A stretch of 34,851 nucleotides of DNA from Burkholderiales bacterium (GCA_947452135.1 CANGBT010000008.1:1-34851), one strand, 5' to 3'; positions 1 through 9,057 are shown, counted from the stretch's first letter. Numbers and translations: made by a program. The notes: a model not told the origin generated them from the letters alone.

Positions 1-28
1 CATAGAGCACGCCGGTCAACTTGCTCAT
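1..28 (-). CDS. lepB: Start of next gene, probably signal peptidase I (partial)
   Basis: On the minus strand an ATG lies at 28-26 and shares one base with the lepA stop codon (TGATG arrangement). Only nine codons are visible, reading MSKLTGVLY, before the window ends. The identity is inferred from position: lepB, the membrane-bound type I signal peptidase, normally follows lepA in proteobacteria. A short hydrophobic start also suits a membrane protein. The sequence itself is too short to prove the family. Confidence 0.5.
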
Positions 29-1836
29 CAATCTTCCACTTGGAGAATGGCCAGGAAGGCCTCTTGGGGCACTTCCACCGAACCGATCTGCTTCATGCGC
101 TTCTTGCCCGCTTTCTGCTTGTCGAGCAGCTTGCGTTTGCGCGAGACATCGCCTCCGTAGCACTTGGCAATCACGTTCTTTCGGAGGGCTTTGATTGTCT
201 CACGCGCGATGATGTTGGCCCCGATGGCGGCCTGGATCGCGACGTCGTACTGCTGGCGTGAAATCAGCTCGCGCATCTTGGCCACCACGGCACGGCTGCG
301 GAACTGGCTTTGGGCACGGTGCACGATGATCGACAGCGCATCGACCTTGTCGCCATTGAGCAAGATGTCGACCTTGACCACATCGGATGCCCGGTATTCC
401 TTGAACTCGTAGTCCATCGAGGCATAGCCGCGCGACACGCTCTTGAGCTTGTCGAAGAAGTCCAGCACGATCTCGGCCAGCGGCATCTCGTAGGTGAGCA
501 TCACCTGCCGGCCGTGGTAAGCCATGTTGAGCTGGTTACCGCGCTTCTGATTGGCCAGCGTCATCACCGGCCCGACGTAGTCCTGCGGCATGTAAAGGTG
601 CACGGTGACGATCGGCTCGCGGATCTCGGCGATGCGACCGAGATCGGGCATCTTGGACGGGTTGTCGACCTGAATGACTTCCTGGTTGCCCAGTTCGACC
701 TCATAAACCACGCTCGGCGCGGTGGTGATGAGGTCCTGGTCGAACTCGCGCTCGAGCCGCTCCTGCACGATCTCCATGTGCAGCAGGCCGAGAAATCCGC
801 AGCGAAATCCAAAGCCCAACGCCTGACTCACCTCAGGCTCGTACCGCAGGGACGAGTCGTTGAGCTTGAGCTTTTCGAGCGCATCGCGCAGTTGGTCGTA
901 CTCGCTGGCCTCGGTCGGGTACAGGCCTGCGAAGACCTGCGGCTGGATTTCCTTGAACCCGGGCAACGCCTCGGCGGCCGGGCCCCGGTTGTTGGGCAGC
1001 TTCTTTTCGATCGTGATGGTGTCGCCGACCTTGGCCGCTTGCAGTTCCTTGATGCCGGCGATGACAAAGCCCACCTCGCCCGCACGCAGCGCCTGACGCG
1101 GCACCGACTTGGGCGTGAAAACACCGAGGTTTTCTGCGGCGTACACGGTGTTGGTGGCCATCATCTTGAAGCGCTCACCGCGTCGCAGTTCGCCGTCCAC
1201 CACGCGCACGAGCATCACCACACCGACATAGTTGTCGAACCACGAGTCGACGATCATGGCGCGCAGCGGTGCGTCGGGCTGACCCTTGGGCGGCGGAATG
1301 CGTGAGATGACGGCTTCAAGGATGTCGTCGATGCCCAGACCCGTCTTGGCGCTGCAAGGAATCGCCTCGCTGGCGTCGATGCCGATGACGTCTTCGATTT
1401 CTTCCTTGGCCCGCTCGGGATCGGCCTGAGGCAAGTCCATCTTGTTGAGCACCGGCACCACATCCACACCGAGCTCGAGCGCGGTGTAGCAGTTGGCGAC
1501 CGTCTGTGCTTCGACCCCCTGGCTGGCATCAACCACCAGCAGCGCGCCCTCGCAGGCTGACAACGAGCGGCTCACCTCGTACGAAAAGTCGACGTGACCG
1601 GGCGTGTCGATCAGATTGAGGAAATAGGTCTGTCCATCACGCGACACATAGGTGAGTGCCGCCGTCTGCGCCTTGATGGTGATGCCCCGCTCGCGCTCGA
1701 TGTCCATCGAGTCGAGCACCTGCGCTTCCATCTCACGGTCGCTCAGCCCGCCGCAGCGCTGTATCAGGCGGTCCGCTAGCGTCGACTTGCCGTGATCGAT
1801 GTGCGCGATGATGGAAAAATTTCGGATGTGATCCAT
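28..1836 (-). CDS. lepA: Elongation factor 4 (ribosomal back-translocase LepA)
   Basis: This is a translational GTPase of 602 residues, the usual LepA length. The G-domain motifs are intact: G1 AHIDHGKST near residue 11, G3 DTPGHVDF near 78 and G4 NKMD near 131. EF-G-like domains follow, and then the LepA-specific C-terminal domain, ending near [19 protein letters not shown]4 binds stalled or mis-translocated ribosomes and hydrolyses GTP in the cytoplasm. The ATG at 1836 has a short AGG-containing ribosome site (GCAGGTC) just upstream. The gene is separated from degP by an intrinsic terminator, so it probably has its own promoter in the 115 bases upstream. It is coupled to the downstream lepB-like start by a one-base overlap. 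Confidence 0.97.
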   Translation of the reverse strand: MDHIRNFSIIAHIDHGKSTLADRLIQRCGGLSDREMEAQVLDSMDIERERGITIKAQTAALTYVSRDGQTYFLNLIDTPGHVDFSYEVSRSLSACEGALLVVDASQGVEAQTVANCYTALELGVDVVPVLNKMDLPQADPERAKEEIEDVIGIDASEAIPCSAKTGLGIDDILEAVISRIPPPKGQPDAPLRAMIVDSWFDNYVGVVMLVRVVDGELRRGERFKMMATNTVYAAENLGVFTPKSVPRQALRAGEVGFVIAGIKELQAAKVGDTITIEKKLPNNRGPAAEALPGFKEIQPQVFAGLYPTEASEYDQLRDALEKLKLNDSSLRYEPEVSQALGFGFRCGFLGLLHMEIVQERLEREFDQDLITTAPSVVYEVELGNQEVIQVDNPSKMPDLGRIAEIREPIVTVHLYMPQDYVGPVMTLANQKRGNQLNMAYHGRQVMLTYEMPLAEIVLDFFDKLKSVSRGYASMDYEFKEYRASDVVKVDILLNGDKVDALSIIVHRAQSQFRSRAVVAKMRELISRQQYDVAIQAAIGANIIARETIKALRKNVIAKCYGGDVSRKRKLLDKQKAGKKRMKQIGSVEVPQEAFLAILQVED

Positions 1837-2158
1837 GACCTGCCGCGTTCATTTCTTGTGAGCCGGTTCGCCAAAGACTCAACGGACAAGCCGTTGTGGC
1901 GAGTGCTCGTCAGTTGCAACGCCATGACAACTTGCGTGCTGCGCTGAACCTAAAAAAAAGGCACGTCGAACGATTGACGCGCCTTCCAACAAAAACGTTT
2001 GGCAACTGCTTGTTGGGATTTCATTGTAGCCAAAAGCCCGCCCAGGGCCCCCCGACCGCTCTGGGGTCATCTCCGTTGCCGTGCCCAACGCAGATCCTGC
2101 GCACAGGTTATGCACAGGATCCCCAGAGGCTTTTCCCTCAGGCTTCGAGTCGGGGGCC
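1837..2158. other. degP-lepA intergenic region
   Basis: This 322-base gap has no convincing gene on either strand; the short open frames in it have no recognisable protein character. It holds an intrinsic terminator (1952-1983, minus strand). It also has a 7-base inverted repeat CCAACAA/TTGTTGG (1986-1992 and 2010-2016) flanking the palindrome AAACGTTT. An imperfect hairpin follows degP directly (CCAGAGG at 2123-2129 against CCTCAGG at 2136-2142), and another at 2093-2121 contains a DnaA-box-like TTATGCACA. The lepA promoter should lie between 1837 and 1951. A TTGTCA-like -35 candidate sits at 1930-1925, but I see no good -10. Confidence 0.7.
1952..1983 (-). terminator. Intrinsic (rho-independent) terminator after degP
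   Basis: Read on the minus strand, an 8-base-pair stem (GGCGCGUC with GACGUGCC, one G-U pair) encloses the 8-base loop AAUCGUUC. Eight consecutive U residues follow directly (1959-1952). This is the textbook intrinsic terminator layout. It lies about 175 bases downstream of the degP stop and about 115 bases upstream of lepA. It should therefore end the rpoE-rseAB-degP transcript and isolate lepA-lepB. Confidence 0.85.
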
Positions 2159-3667
2159 TCAGCGCGAAGGTCGGATCACGATGTAGTTGACCCAGTCGCC
2201 CCGCTTGATCAGCGCGGTCACCGGCTTGTCCTTGTCGAGCTTGGCGACCACCGCTTCGAACTGCTTGGAACTGGCGATCTCCGTGTTGTCGAGCGAGAGG
2301 ATCACATCGCCTTCACGGATGCCCGCACGGGCTGCCACACCTTCGGAGGTCTCGACCTTCACGCCGCCCTTGACCTTCAATTCGCGTTTTTGCGCATCGT
2401 TCAGGTCGGATACCGCCAGGCCCAGCAGGCTGACCACCGGGGGCGCCTTGGCGCCAGCTCGCTCGGACTGCGCCGCGGCACGATCAGATTCCAGCTCGAC
2501 CACGGTCACGTTCAACTCGCGGGTGCTGCCCCGTCGGAACACCTGAATCGTGGACTTGGTGCCGGGCTTCACACTGCCCACGATACGCGGCAGGTCTCCG
2601 GCCTTGTCGATGGCTCGGCCATCGAACCGGGTGATGATGTCGCCCGCTTCGACACCCGCCTTGTCGGCCGGACCACCCGACTCGACGCTGCGCACCAGCG
2701 CACCGCTGGGCTTGCCCAGTCCGATCGACTCGGCGACCTCCTTGGTCACCTGGTCAATCTGCACACCAATGCGCCCGCGAATCACGCGCCCGCTGGACCT
2801 GAGTTGGTCCGACACGCGGGTGGCTTCGTCAATCGGGATGGCAAACGAGATGCCCATGAAGCCGCCAGAGCGGCTGTAGATCTGCGAATTGATGCCGACC
2901 ACTTCGCCGCGCATGTTGATGAGCGGACCGCCCGAGTTGCCCGGGTTGATGGCGACGTCGGTTTGAATGAATGGCAGGAAGTCGCCGGTGTCACGCGCCT
3001 TGGCGCTGACGATGCCCGCGGTGACCGTGTTTTCAAGTCCGAAAGGCGATCCGATGGCGATCACCCACTCGCCCACCTTCAGCCGACTCACATCACCCAG
3101 CCGAACGGCGGGCAGGCCGCTGGCCTCGATCTTGACGATCGCCACGTCGGTGCGCTTGTCTGCGCCGATGACGCGGGCCTTGAACTCGCGCTTGTCGGTG
3201 AGTGTTACGAAGACCTCGTCAGCGCCCTCGATCACGTGGGCATTGGTCATCACGAAGCCGTCGGCGTTCAGGATGAAGCCCGATCCCACGCCGCGCTGCT
3301 GCGACTCGCCCTCGGGCTGCGGTGAACGCTGCGGCGGTGCGCGGCGCGGGTTTTGAGGCTGATTGGGAATGGGCATGCCGAAGCGCTTGAAGAATTCGAG
3401 CATGTCTTCATCGAACTCGGGGCCCCCGTTGCCACGAGGAGCACGCATTTTTTCGGTCGTTCGGATATTGACCACCGACGGGCCAACGCTCTCGACGAGC
3501 GCCGAGAAGTCAGGCAGGTTCTGCGCATGAGCGGCAGGGGCAGCCACCAGCCCCAACCACAGGCACAAAAGCAGGGCGATCAGCCCCGTGTGCAGCCGTT
3601 GCGAAACAGCCAGGATCGGGCTGAGGAAGATGCTTGACGAGATGGCGGTTGGGTTCTGAATCTGCAT
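2159..3667 (-). CDS. degP: Periplasmic serine protease, DegP/HtrA (MucD) family
   Basis: This is a 502-residue Do-type periplasmic protease that degrades misfolded envelope proteins. An N-terminal signal peptide spans residues 1 to about 49, with a hydrophobic core ALLLCLWLGLVA and probable cleavage after AHA. The trypsin-like domain has the full catalytic triad: His144 in TNAHVIEG, Asp174 in RTDVAIV and Ser245 in GNSGGP. Two PDZ domains follow, about residues 290-375 and 400-495, the second ending in an isoleucine/arginine-rich tail. A proline- and glutamine-rich linker (about 100-125) lies before the protease core. The gene is last in the rpoE-rseA-rseB-degP series, which fits MucD-type control by sigma-E. 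Only a weak AAGAGA ribosome site precedes the ATG at 3667. Confidence 0.96.
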   Translation of the reverse strand: MQIQNPTAISSSIFLSPILAVSQRLHTGLIALLLCLWLGLVAAPAAHAQNLPDFSALVESVGPSVVNIRTTEKMRAPRGNGGPEFDEDMLEFFKRFGMPIPNQPQNPRRAPPQRSPQPEGESQQRGVGSGFILNADGFVMTNAHVIEGADEVFVTLTDKREFKARVIGADKRTDVAIVKIEASGLPAVRLGDVSRLKVGEWVIAIGSPFGLENTVTAGIVSAKARDTGDFLPFIQTDVAINPGNSGGPLINMRGEVVGINSQIYSRSGGFMGISFAIPIDEATRVSDQLRSSGRVIRGRIGVQIDQVTKEVAESIGLGKPSGALVRSVESGGPADKAGVEAGDIITRFDGRAIDKAGDLPRIVGSVKPGTKSTIQVFRRGSTRELNVTVVELESDRAAAQSERAGAKAPPVVSLLGLAVSDLNDAQKRELKVKGGVKVETSEGVAARAGIREGDVILSLDNTEIASSKQFEAVVAKLDKDKPVTALIKRGDWVNYIVIRPSR

Positions 3668-3712
3668 GTTGATTTCTCTTGCCAGGGGAAAAATTCTCGA
3701 GCGACCAGGGGA

Positions 3713-4738
3713 CTACTTCTTGCGTTCGAGCGCGAGGGTGAAAGCGCGCAGGGTGGCCGCTGGCACATCGCCCACGACGGTGAGCCAGAAGTCACCCCGA
3801 CGGCTCATCAGGGTTTGTGTGGCGCCGGCCGAAGCGAGCATCGGACGCAGGTGCCTTTGTTCGTCGTAGGGCTCGATGAAGACCGACACGTAGGTGATGC
3901 CATCGGAGTACACCGCATGCACCGCCGTCGTCGGAGGGTGCTTGGCATCGGCGCTCAGAGCCGCGCCGAGGGGTCGGCGAAAGCAGCTCAGCGGCTTGAA
4001 TCCGGCGACGAGCTTGCGCAACTCCCACCCTTCGTTGTCGAGCTGGGTAGGCTGCAGCTGCAGCTTGATCACCCTGTAGCCCTCGGGTGTGCGCATGGGC
4101 TGCAGGACCACCTCGGGACGCGAACGCACGCCAATCAGCACGTCCGAGAAGGCGGAAACCTCGAGCACCTCTCCACGCTCGTTGAGAACTTCGGCGCGCA
4201 GCAGCAGGCCGGTTTGCCGGTCAGACCAAAGCCGATACCCATAGCGGAATTCGTCGCGCGGCCTGAGCAGCAGCACATTGGCATCGTGACCGGCCGCGCG
4301 CTCATGCCCTTGAACCTTCACGTCGTAAAACTCCGCAATACGGTCCTCGCCGCCGAGCAGCAGCGACGGAAACGAAGTCACCACATCGCGCTGCTCGACC
4401 AGGGCCACACGATCCAGGGGCCACACGGTATGCACCTCGCTGTTGTGCCTGAGCACATGACGCGCCTGGCCGTCGAGCGGCTCGATCCACTCGAACTGAT
4501 CGGTCCCCTCGAAAAAGTGAGAAATCCGGGCGCTCGAAACAACCCCCGCGGCACTGACGACGAACGTGCCCTGAAAGTTGCGCTGGCTGGCGGCGTTATG
4601 AATGCGCAGCAGCCATGTTCGAACCTCGCGGGGTTCGATGGAAACGCCGGGCTCGGCGTGTGCCGGGCACAGTGCAAGTGCCAGCGCACCGCACACGGCT
4701 GATGCAGCCAACCATCTCAAGACCGAGAACAGTCTCAT
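3713..4738 (-). CDS. rseB: Sigma-E regulatory protein RseB/MucB
   Basis: This is a periplasmic sensor that binds the anti-sigma factor RseA and shields it from proteolysis until envelope damage occurs. The MucB/RseB domains fill the protein: a lipoprotein-carrier-like N-terminal domain, then a C-terminal domain from roughly residue 230. I prefer the ATG at 4738, which gives 341 residues. It begins with a clean signal peptide (MRLFSVLRW, then a hydrophobic stretch to PAHA) and sits 4 bases after the rseA stop. An upstream in-frame ATG at 4771 would add 11 residues and overlap rseA, and cannot be excluded. Downstream, degP follows after 45 bases. The gene belongs to the same operon as rpoE and rseA. 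Confidence 0.93.
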   Translation of the reverse strand: MRLFSVLRWLAASAVCGALALALCPAHAEPGVSIEPREVRTWLLRIHNAASQRNFQGTFVVSAAGVVSSARISHFFEGTDQFEWIEPLDGQARHVLRHNSEVHTVWPLDRVALVEQRDVVTSFPSLLLGGEDRIAEFYDVKVQGHERAAGHDANVLLLRPRDEFRYGYRLWSDRQTGLLLRAEVLNERGEVLEVSAFSDVLIGVRSRPEVVLQPMRTPEGYRVIKLQLQPTQLDNEGWELRKLVAGFKPLSCFRRPLGAALSADAKHPPTTAVHAVYSDGITYVSVFIEPYDEQRHLRPMLASAGATQTLMSRRGDFWLTVVGDVPAATLRAFTLALERKK

Positions 4739-4742
4739 GACT

Positions 4743-5411
4743 TCAACGGGCTGGAACTTCAGCCGCCGCATTGCGCAGGAAGCCTGACGGCGCGCCCAGC
4801 ACGGTGCTGCCGGCGAACTGTTTGTGGGCGAGCAGGTAGCGGTCCAGTTGAGGGTCGCGGATCACGTCACCGGTTGCGACGAACTCGGGGGATGAAGCAA
4901 CGGGGTCTCGGGAAGCCACTGCGACCGCCACCGGTGAGGAACTCGCGAGCGCCGACCGAGCCGACTCGGTGACACCTGGCTGGGAGACTTGAGTCACAAC
5001 GACCAGCGCTCCGACCACCACCACGAACCCTGCCGCCACGGCGACGGGTGCCATCCAGGGTCGTCCGTTGGCGCGACGGCCTCCGGCAGACACAGCCGCT
5101 GCGCCACGGACATCCGCCACGCGGGGTGCTGCAACTTGTGGAGCAAGCACCACCGGCTCGTCGGCCAGGCGAGCACGCAGACCAGCCAGAAAACGCTCAT
5201 CCCGCAGGGGCGACGTGGCCAGATCCTCGGATCGCATGACATCGCCAATGAGGTTGTACGTATGCCAAGTCTCACGCGTCTGTGGGTCGTCACGCCACGC
5301 ATGACACACACGGCGAACCCCGTCTTCAGACAACTCGCCATCAGCCAGCGCCGACAGGTCATTCCGCCCGAAAGTTCCTGAGTCGACGTCGAAATCTGTC
5401 TGATCAGTCAT
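4743..5411 (-). CDS. rseA: Anti-sigma-E factor RseA/MucA
   Basis: This is an inner-membrane anti-sigma factor that holds RpoE inactive. It has 222 residues. The cytoplasmic N-terminal RseA domain is recognisable from LSALADGEL near residue 20 and from the WHTYNLIGDVMR stretch near 48. One transmembrane helix spans about 118-140 (APVAVAAGFVVVVGALVVV). The periplasmic C-terminal part ends with RDPQLDRYLLAHKQF near residue 185, a pattern I recall from betaproteobacterial RseA proteins. It starts 66 bases after the rpoE stop, and rseB follows after 4 bases. Regulation is expected to be by regulated intramembrane proteolysis with RseB as the co-sensor. Confidence 0.93.
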   Translation of the reverse strand: MTDQTDFDVDSGTFGRNDLSALADGELSEDGVRRVCHAWRDDPQTRETWHTYNLIGDVMRSEDLATSPLRDERFLAGLRARLADEPVVLAPQVAAPRVADVRGAAAVSAGGRRANGRPWMAPVAVAAGFVVVVGALVVVTQVSQPGVTESARSALASSSPVAVAVASRDPVASSPEFVATGDVIRDPQLDRYLLAHKQFAGSTVLGAPSGFLRNAAAEVPAR

Positions 5412-5477
5412 GCCACACCCCTACTTCGATGAACCGTACCCAGGCCCCGATGGCACTCGGGACGCAGTTCATGTCAA

Positions 5478-6098
5478 CTACCAGCGCTCGCCTGCCCGGG
5501 TACCCAGCAAAGGCCGCAACCGAACCGCGATCGCCTCGCGGGCCCGGAAGATCCGGGAACGTACCGTTCCGATCGGACAACCCATCAGTTCAGCGATTTC
5601 CTCGTAACTCAACCCCTCGATCTCGCGCAGGGTGATCGCCTGACGCAAGTCATCTGACAGCGCCTCAATGGCAGAGTTCACTGTCATCGCGATCTCTTTG
5701 CTGGCCAACAACGACTCAGGTGTCTCGCCGCTGGTTGACTCGTTCTCGGTGCGGGAAGTTTCATCCTCGTCATCGCTTGATGCGCGAGCCGACTCGGTCA
5801 CCAGGATGTCGCGCTTCAAATCGCCCAGGGTTTTCTTGGCGGTATTCACCGCGATGCGATAGAGCCACGTGTAGAACGCACTCTCGCCCCTGAATTTCGG
5901 TATCGCACGGTAAGCGCGGATGAAGGTTTCCTGCGCGATGTCAGGTACCAGATCGACGTCGCGCACCATGCGCCCAATGAGCCGCTCGATGCGGCGCTGG
6001 TACTTGACCACCAGCATCTCGAAGGCCTTGACGTCACCTTGCTTGACGCGCTCGATCAGTGGCGCATCGGCATCGATCAAGGGCTCTCGCTCAATCAA
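5478..6098 (-). CDS. rpoE: RNA polymerase sigma factor RpoE (sigma-E/AlgU, ECF family)
   Basis: This ECF sigma factor directs envelope-stress transcription. Region 2 contains QETFIRAYRAIPKFRG and FYTWLYRIAVNTAKK. Region 4 contains LREIEGLSYEEIAELMGCPIGTVRSR, the -35-binding helix-turn-helix. A Ser/Glu/Asp-rich linker joins the two regions. I place the start at a TTG (6098-6096) that overlaps the stop of the upstream membrane-protein gene as TTGA. It gives 206 residues, close to the usual 190-205, and a typical distance to LIERVKQGD. The nearest in-frame ATGs (6179, 6164) would add up to 27 basic, non-conserved residues and overlap the upstream gene by up to 85 bases. rseA follows. Confidence 0.93.
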   Translation of the reverse strand: MIEREPLIDADAPLIERVKQGDVKAFEMLVVKYQRRIERLIGRMVRDVDLVPDIAQETFIRAYRAIPKFRGESAFYTWLYRIAVNTAKKTLGDLKRDILVTESARASSDDEDETSRTENESTSGETPESLLASKEIAMTVNSAIEALSDDLRQAITLREIEGLSYEEIAELMGCPIGTVRSRIFRAREAIAVRLRPLLGTRAGERW

Positions 6099-6583
6099 TT
6101 GGAGTCCGCCAGGCTTGGGTTGGTCGAAGAAACGCCGCCAACGCGACCTGAATGAACGGCGCATCGCAAGGAGTGCCACTCAGCCGGCAGTCCCGACCGT
6201 TGCACAGGCAACCAACGAGGCGACATTGGGTTGCGGTCACCTTGCGCCTCGAGTCTCAGCAACATGAAGCCCCCCAAATCGAAAGGCACCCGAACCTGCC
6301 AAGGCCCGTCCTCATGATCACTGACGGCCGGCGCCAAGGAGTACCAGTGCTCGGAGTCCCAACGCAGGACAACCGCGGAATGCCTGAGAGTGATCCCCAG
6401 CCCGAGAACCGAGACAACCGTCAGACCCCCGACTAGCCATGCGCTCCATGCGGGGAGTTGGTCACGGTCGCTGACGAACCACAGGCCAGCAACCAGCACG
6501 ACAAGAACACCCAAGCCAATCAGCAGGGCGTTCCAGGCCTGGAACCGCTCTACCTTCACCCGAAGTGGTGGAACCGCCCGCAT
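6095..6583 (-). CDS. Small two-helix membrane protein, YgfX/CptA-like
   Basis: This is a 162-residue protein of unknown role. Two hydrophobic helices are visible, about residues 17-38 (ALLIGLGVLVVLVAGLWFV) and 45-66. A soluble C-terminal half contains RWLPVQRS, then LPAEWHSLRCAV. Topology and the C-terminal Trp/Arg pattern resemble the YgfX (CptA) family, but this is a resemblance judged by eye. It lies 21 bases after fabF and its stop overlaps the TTG start of rpoE. Co-transcription and translational coupling with rpoE are therefore likely. There is no evident ribosome-binding site before the ATG at 6583. Confidence 0.75.
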   Translation of the reverse strand: MRAVPPLRVKVERFQAWNALLIGLGVLVVLVAGLWFVSDRDQLPAWSAWLVGGLTVVSVLGLGITLRHSAVVLRWDSEHWYSLAPAVSDHEDGPWQVRVPFDLGGFMLLRLEAQGDRNPMSPRWLPVQRSGLPAEWHSLRCAVHSGRVGGVSSTNPSLADSN

Positions 6584-6604
6584 GCAATGCGCGAGGACAC
6601 GCGG

Positions 6605-7849
6605 TCAAACGCGCTTGAAGACCAGCGTCCCGTTGGTACCACCAAACCCGAAATTGTTTTTCGCTGCGTAATCGATCTTCATCTCGCGAGCCGTGTTGGC
6701 ACAGTAGTCGAGATCGCAGTCCGGGTCTTGATTGAAGATGTTGATGGTCGGCGGGGATACCTGATGGAGCACCGAGAGCGCGGTGAACACGGATTCGATG
6801 CCGCCAGCACCACCCAACAGGTGACCCGTCATCGACTTGGTGGAATTCACCACAAGTCGGCGCGCATGATCACCGAAGGCGAGCTTGATGGCGTTGGTTT
6901 CGTTCACGTCCCCCAGCGGGGTCGATGTGCCGTGGGCATTGAGGTACTGGACCTGATCCGCATCGATCTGAGCGTTGCGCAGCGCCGCACGCATGGAGCG
7001 CTTAGGACCATCCACACTCGGTGCGGTCATGTGATACGCATCGGCACCCATGCCGAACCCAACGAGTTCAGCGTAAATCTTGGCACCACGGCGCTTGGCG
7101 TGCTCGTATTCCTCAAGCACCATGACACCCGAGCCCTCGCCGAGCACGAAACCGTCCCGGTCCTTGTCCCAAGGGCGCGACGCGGTGGTCGGATCGTCAT
7201 TCCGTGTGGACAACGCCCTGGCAGCGGCGAAACCGCCCACCCCCAGCGGAGACACCGTGGCTTCGGCACCGCCGGCCACCATGACATCGACATCACCGTA
7301 CTCGATCAGACGTCCCGCCTGACCGATGCAATGAAGACCCGTCGTGCAAGCGGTCACGATCGCCAGGTTGGGGCCCTGGAATCCGAACTTGATCGAGAGA
7401 TGCCCGGAGATCATGTTGATGATCGACGCAGGCACAAAGAAGGGGGACACCCGACGCGGTCCGCGAGCCACCAATTCGGCGTGGGTATCCTCAATCAGCG
7501 GCAGGCCGCCAATGCCAGAACCCACCAGACAGCCTATGCGCTCGGCCTGCTCTTCAGTCAACTCGCCGTTGGTCTTCAGGCCGGAATCCCTCACGGCCTG
7601 AATGGATGCCGCCATCCCGTACTGCATGAAAACATCCATGTGTCGGGCTTCCTTGGCAGGGAAGTAATCCTCCACATTGAAGTTCTTGACTTCACCAGCG
7701 AACCTGCAGGCAAAGTCAGTGGCATCAAAACGAGTGATGTTGGCAATGCCGGTGCGGCCAGACACCAGATTGGCCCAAGCCTCGTCGAGGCTGTTGCCGA
7801 CCGGACTGATCAGCCCCATGCCTGTGACGACCACACGCCTGCGACTCAC
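6605..7849 (-). CDS. fabF: 3-oxoacyl-[acyl-carrier-protein] synthase II (KAS II)
   Basis: This is the condensing enzyme that elongates acyl-ACP with malonyl-ACP in fatty-acid synthesis. With the GTG start at 7849 the protein begins [12 protein letters not shown] and is 414 residues long, matching the family. The active-site cysteine is Cys168 (TACTTG). The two catalytic histidines are His306 (NAHGTST) and His343 (TGHLLGG), with Lys338 between them. The C-terminal GFGGTNG loop is present. An ATG 13 codons further upstream would add a non-conserved extension. The gene follows acpP by 85 bases and is followed by the YgfX-like gene. Confidence 0.97.
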   Translation of the reverse strand: MSRRRVVVTGMGLISPVGNSLDEAWANLVSGRTGIANITRFDATDFACRFAGEVKNFNVEDYFPAKEARHMDVFMQYGMAASIQAVRDSGLKTNGELTEEQAERIGCLVGSGIGGLPLIEDTHAELVARGPRRVSPFFVPASIINMISGHLSIKFGFQGPNLAIVTACTTGLHCIGQAGRLIEYGDVDVMVAGGAEATVSPLGVGGFAAARALSTRNDDPTTASRPWDKDRDGFVLGEGSGVMVLEEYEHAKRRGAKIYAELVGFGMGADAYHMTAPSVDGPKRSMRAALRNAQIDADQVQYLNAHGTSTPLGDVNETNAIKLAFGDHARRLVVNSTKSMTGHLLGGAGGIESVFTALSVLHQVSPPTINIFNQDPDCDLDYCANTAREMKIDYAAKNNFGFGGTNGTLVFKRV

Positions 7850-7934
7850 CGGCGCACCCCAAAAAGGATGCGGCCGCCCGCAGACCACTGGCTGGTGTCG
7901 AACCGATCGGTACGCATTCCGAGAGCGACGTACG

Positions 7935-8174
7935 TCAAGCTTTTTGGTGCTTCAAGGCGTAATCGATAGCCAATTGCACCGTGGTGATCTTCTCGGCCTC
8001 TTCATCGGGAATCTCGATGCCGAACTCGTCCTCGAGGGCCATCACCAGTTCCACGGTGTCAAGCGAGTCTGCACCCAGATCGGCGACGAAAGCCTTCTCA
8101 TTGGACACGTCGGATTCGGGCACGCCGAGTTGCTCGGCAACGATCTTCTTGACACGGGATTCGATATCGCTCAT
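7935..8174 (-). CDS. acpP: Acyl carrier protein
   Basis: This is a small acidic 79-residue carrier protein that holds growing acyl chains on 4'-phosphopantetheine. The attachment serine is Ser37 in [12 protein letters not shown]. The start at 8174 is fixed by a strong ribosome site (GGAGGAG) five bases upstream and by the conserved [11 protein letters not shown] beginning. The gene lies between fabG (131-base gap) and fabF. The upstream gap contains a TAGAAT -10-like element, so it may have an additional promoter, as expected for an abundant protein. Confidence 0.98.
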   Translation of the reverse strand: MSDIESRVKKIVAEQLGVPESDVSNEKAFVADLGADSLDTVELVMALEDEFGIEIPDEEAEKITTVQLAIDYALKHQKA

Positions 8175-8209
8175 GACTCCTCCAGGAGTGTTGTCTGAAA
8201 CAGCCCGGG

Positions 8210-8215
8210 ATTCTA
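8210..8215 (-). promoter_or_regulatory. Candidate -10 element upstream of acpP
   Basis: TAGAAT on the minus strand lies 35 bases before the acpP ATG, in the 131-base gap after fabG. No good TTGACA-like -35 is visible at 16-18 bases spacing, so the call rests on the hexamer, its position and the presence of a sizeable gap before a highly expressed gene. Confidence 0.35.
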
Positions 8216-8304
8216 AAGGTTGCACCGCGTCGATTCACCGACTTGGCGCACCCTTCAACCGGCCGGGCAGGTCCGGTGGATTGATGTATGAAAAAGGAAC
8301 AGCG

Positions 8305-9057
8305 TCAGTTCATGAACATGCCGCCGTTGACATGCAACTCTGTTCCCGTGATATATGCGGCGCCCGCCGAGACAAGAAATGCCACCGCTTGCGCCACGTC
8401 ATCGACGCTGCCAAGTCGGCCCAAAGGAATCTGCGCCAGCAACGCCGATTTTTGACCATCGGCAAGCGCATCGGTCATGTCAGTGGCGATGAAGCCTGGA
8501 GCGACGCAGTTCACGGTGATGCCTCGGCTACCGAGTTCACGTGCGAGCGATCGAGTCAGACCCGCCACACCGGCCTTGGCTGCAGCGTAGTTGGCCTGAC
8601 CGGCATTGCCACTCGCCCCCACCACCGACGTGATGTTGACGATGCGACCCTGCCTTTGCTTGATCATGGGGCGAATGGCCGCGCGGCTGAGGCGAAACAC
8701 GGCCGTGAGGTTCGTGTCGATCACCGCATCCCAATCGGCGTCTTTCATGCGCATGGCCAGGTTGTCGCGCGTGATGCCCGCGTTGTTCACCAGCACGTGC
8801 AGCGCGCCATGCTCCTTGAGGATTGCGTCAAACGTGCTCTCGACGCCAGCGGTGTCGTTCACATCGAGGCACGCGCCACGGCAGCCAGCGTAGTCCGCCA
8901 GGGACGCGTCAATGGAGAGAGCGCCCGCCTCGGTCGTCGCGGTACCAATCACGATCAAGCCTCGCTTGGCGAGTTCAAGCGCAATAGCTCGCCCGATACC
9001 GCGCGATGCGCCGGTCACGAGGGCCACTTCCCGGCCATTGTTTTGTGCGGTTGTCAT
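8305..9057 (-). CDS. fabG: 3-oxoacyl-[acyl-carrier-protein] reductase
   Basis: This is an NADPH-dependent short-chain dehydrogenase of 250 residues that reduces beta-ketoacyl-ACP. The Rossmann glycine motif TGASRGIG is at about 15-22, NNAG at 91-94, and the catalytic Ser144, Tyr157 and Lys161 (YAAAK) are all present. The C-terminal GTELHVNGGMFM ending is typical. The start ATG at 9057 overlaps the fabD stop as ATGA, which indicates translational coupling. The longer upstream frame runs through fabD and is not used. Confidence 0.97.
   Translation of the reverse strand: MTTAQNNGREVALVTGASRGIGRAIALELAKRGLIVIGTATTEAGALSIDASLADYAGCRGACLDVNDTAGVESTFDAILKEHGALHVLVNNAGITRDNLAMRMKDADWDAVIDTNLTAVFRLSRAAIRPMIKQRQGRIVNITSVVGASGNAGQANYAAAKAGVAGLTRSLARELGSRGITVNCVAPGFIATDMTDALADGQKSALLAQIPLGRLGSVDDVAQAVAFLVSAGAAYITGTELHVNGGMFMN

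Noticed and set aside
7927-7936. GACGTACGTC palindrome at the acpP stop codon
   Set aside because: About thirty 10-base palindromes are expected by chance in a window of this size, and it has no other supporting signal.
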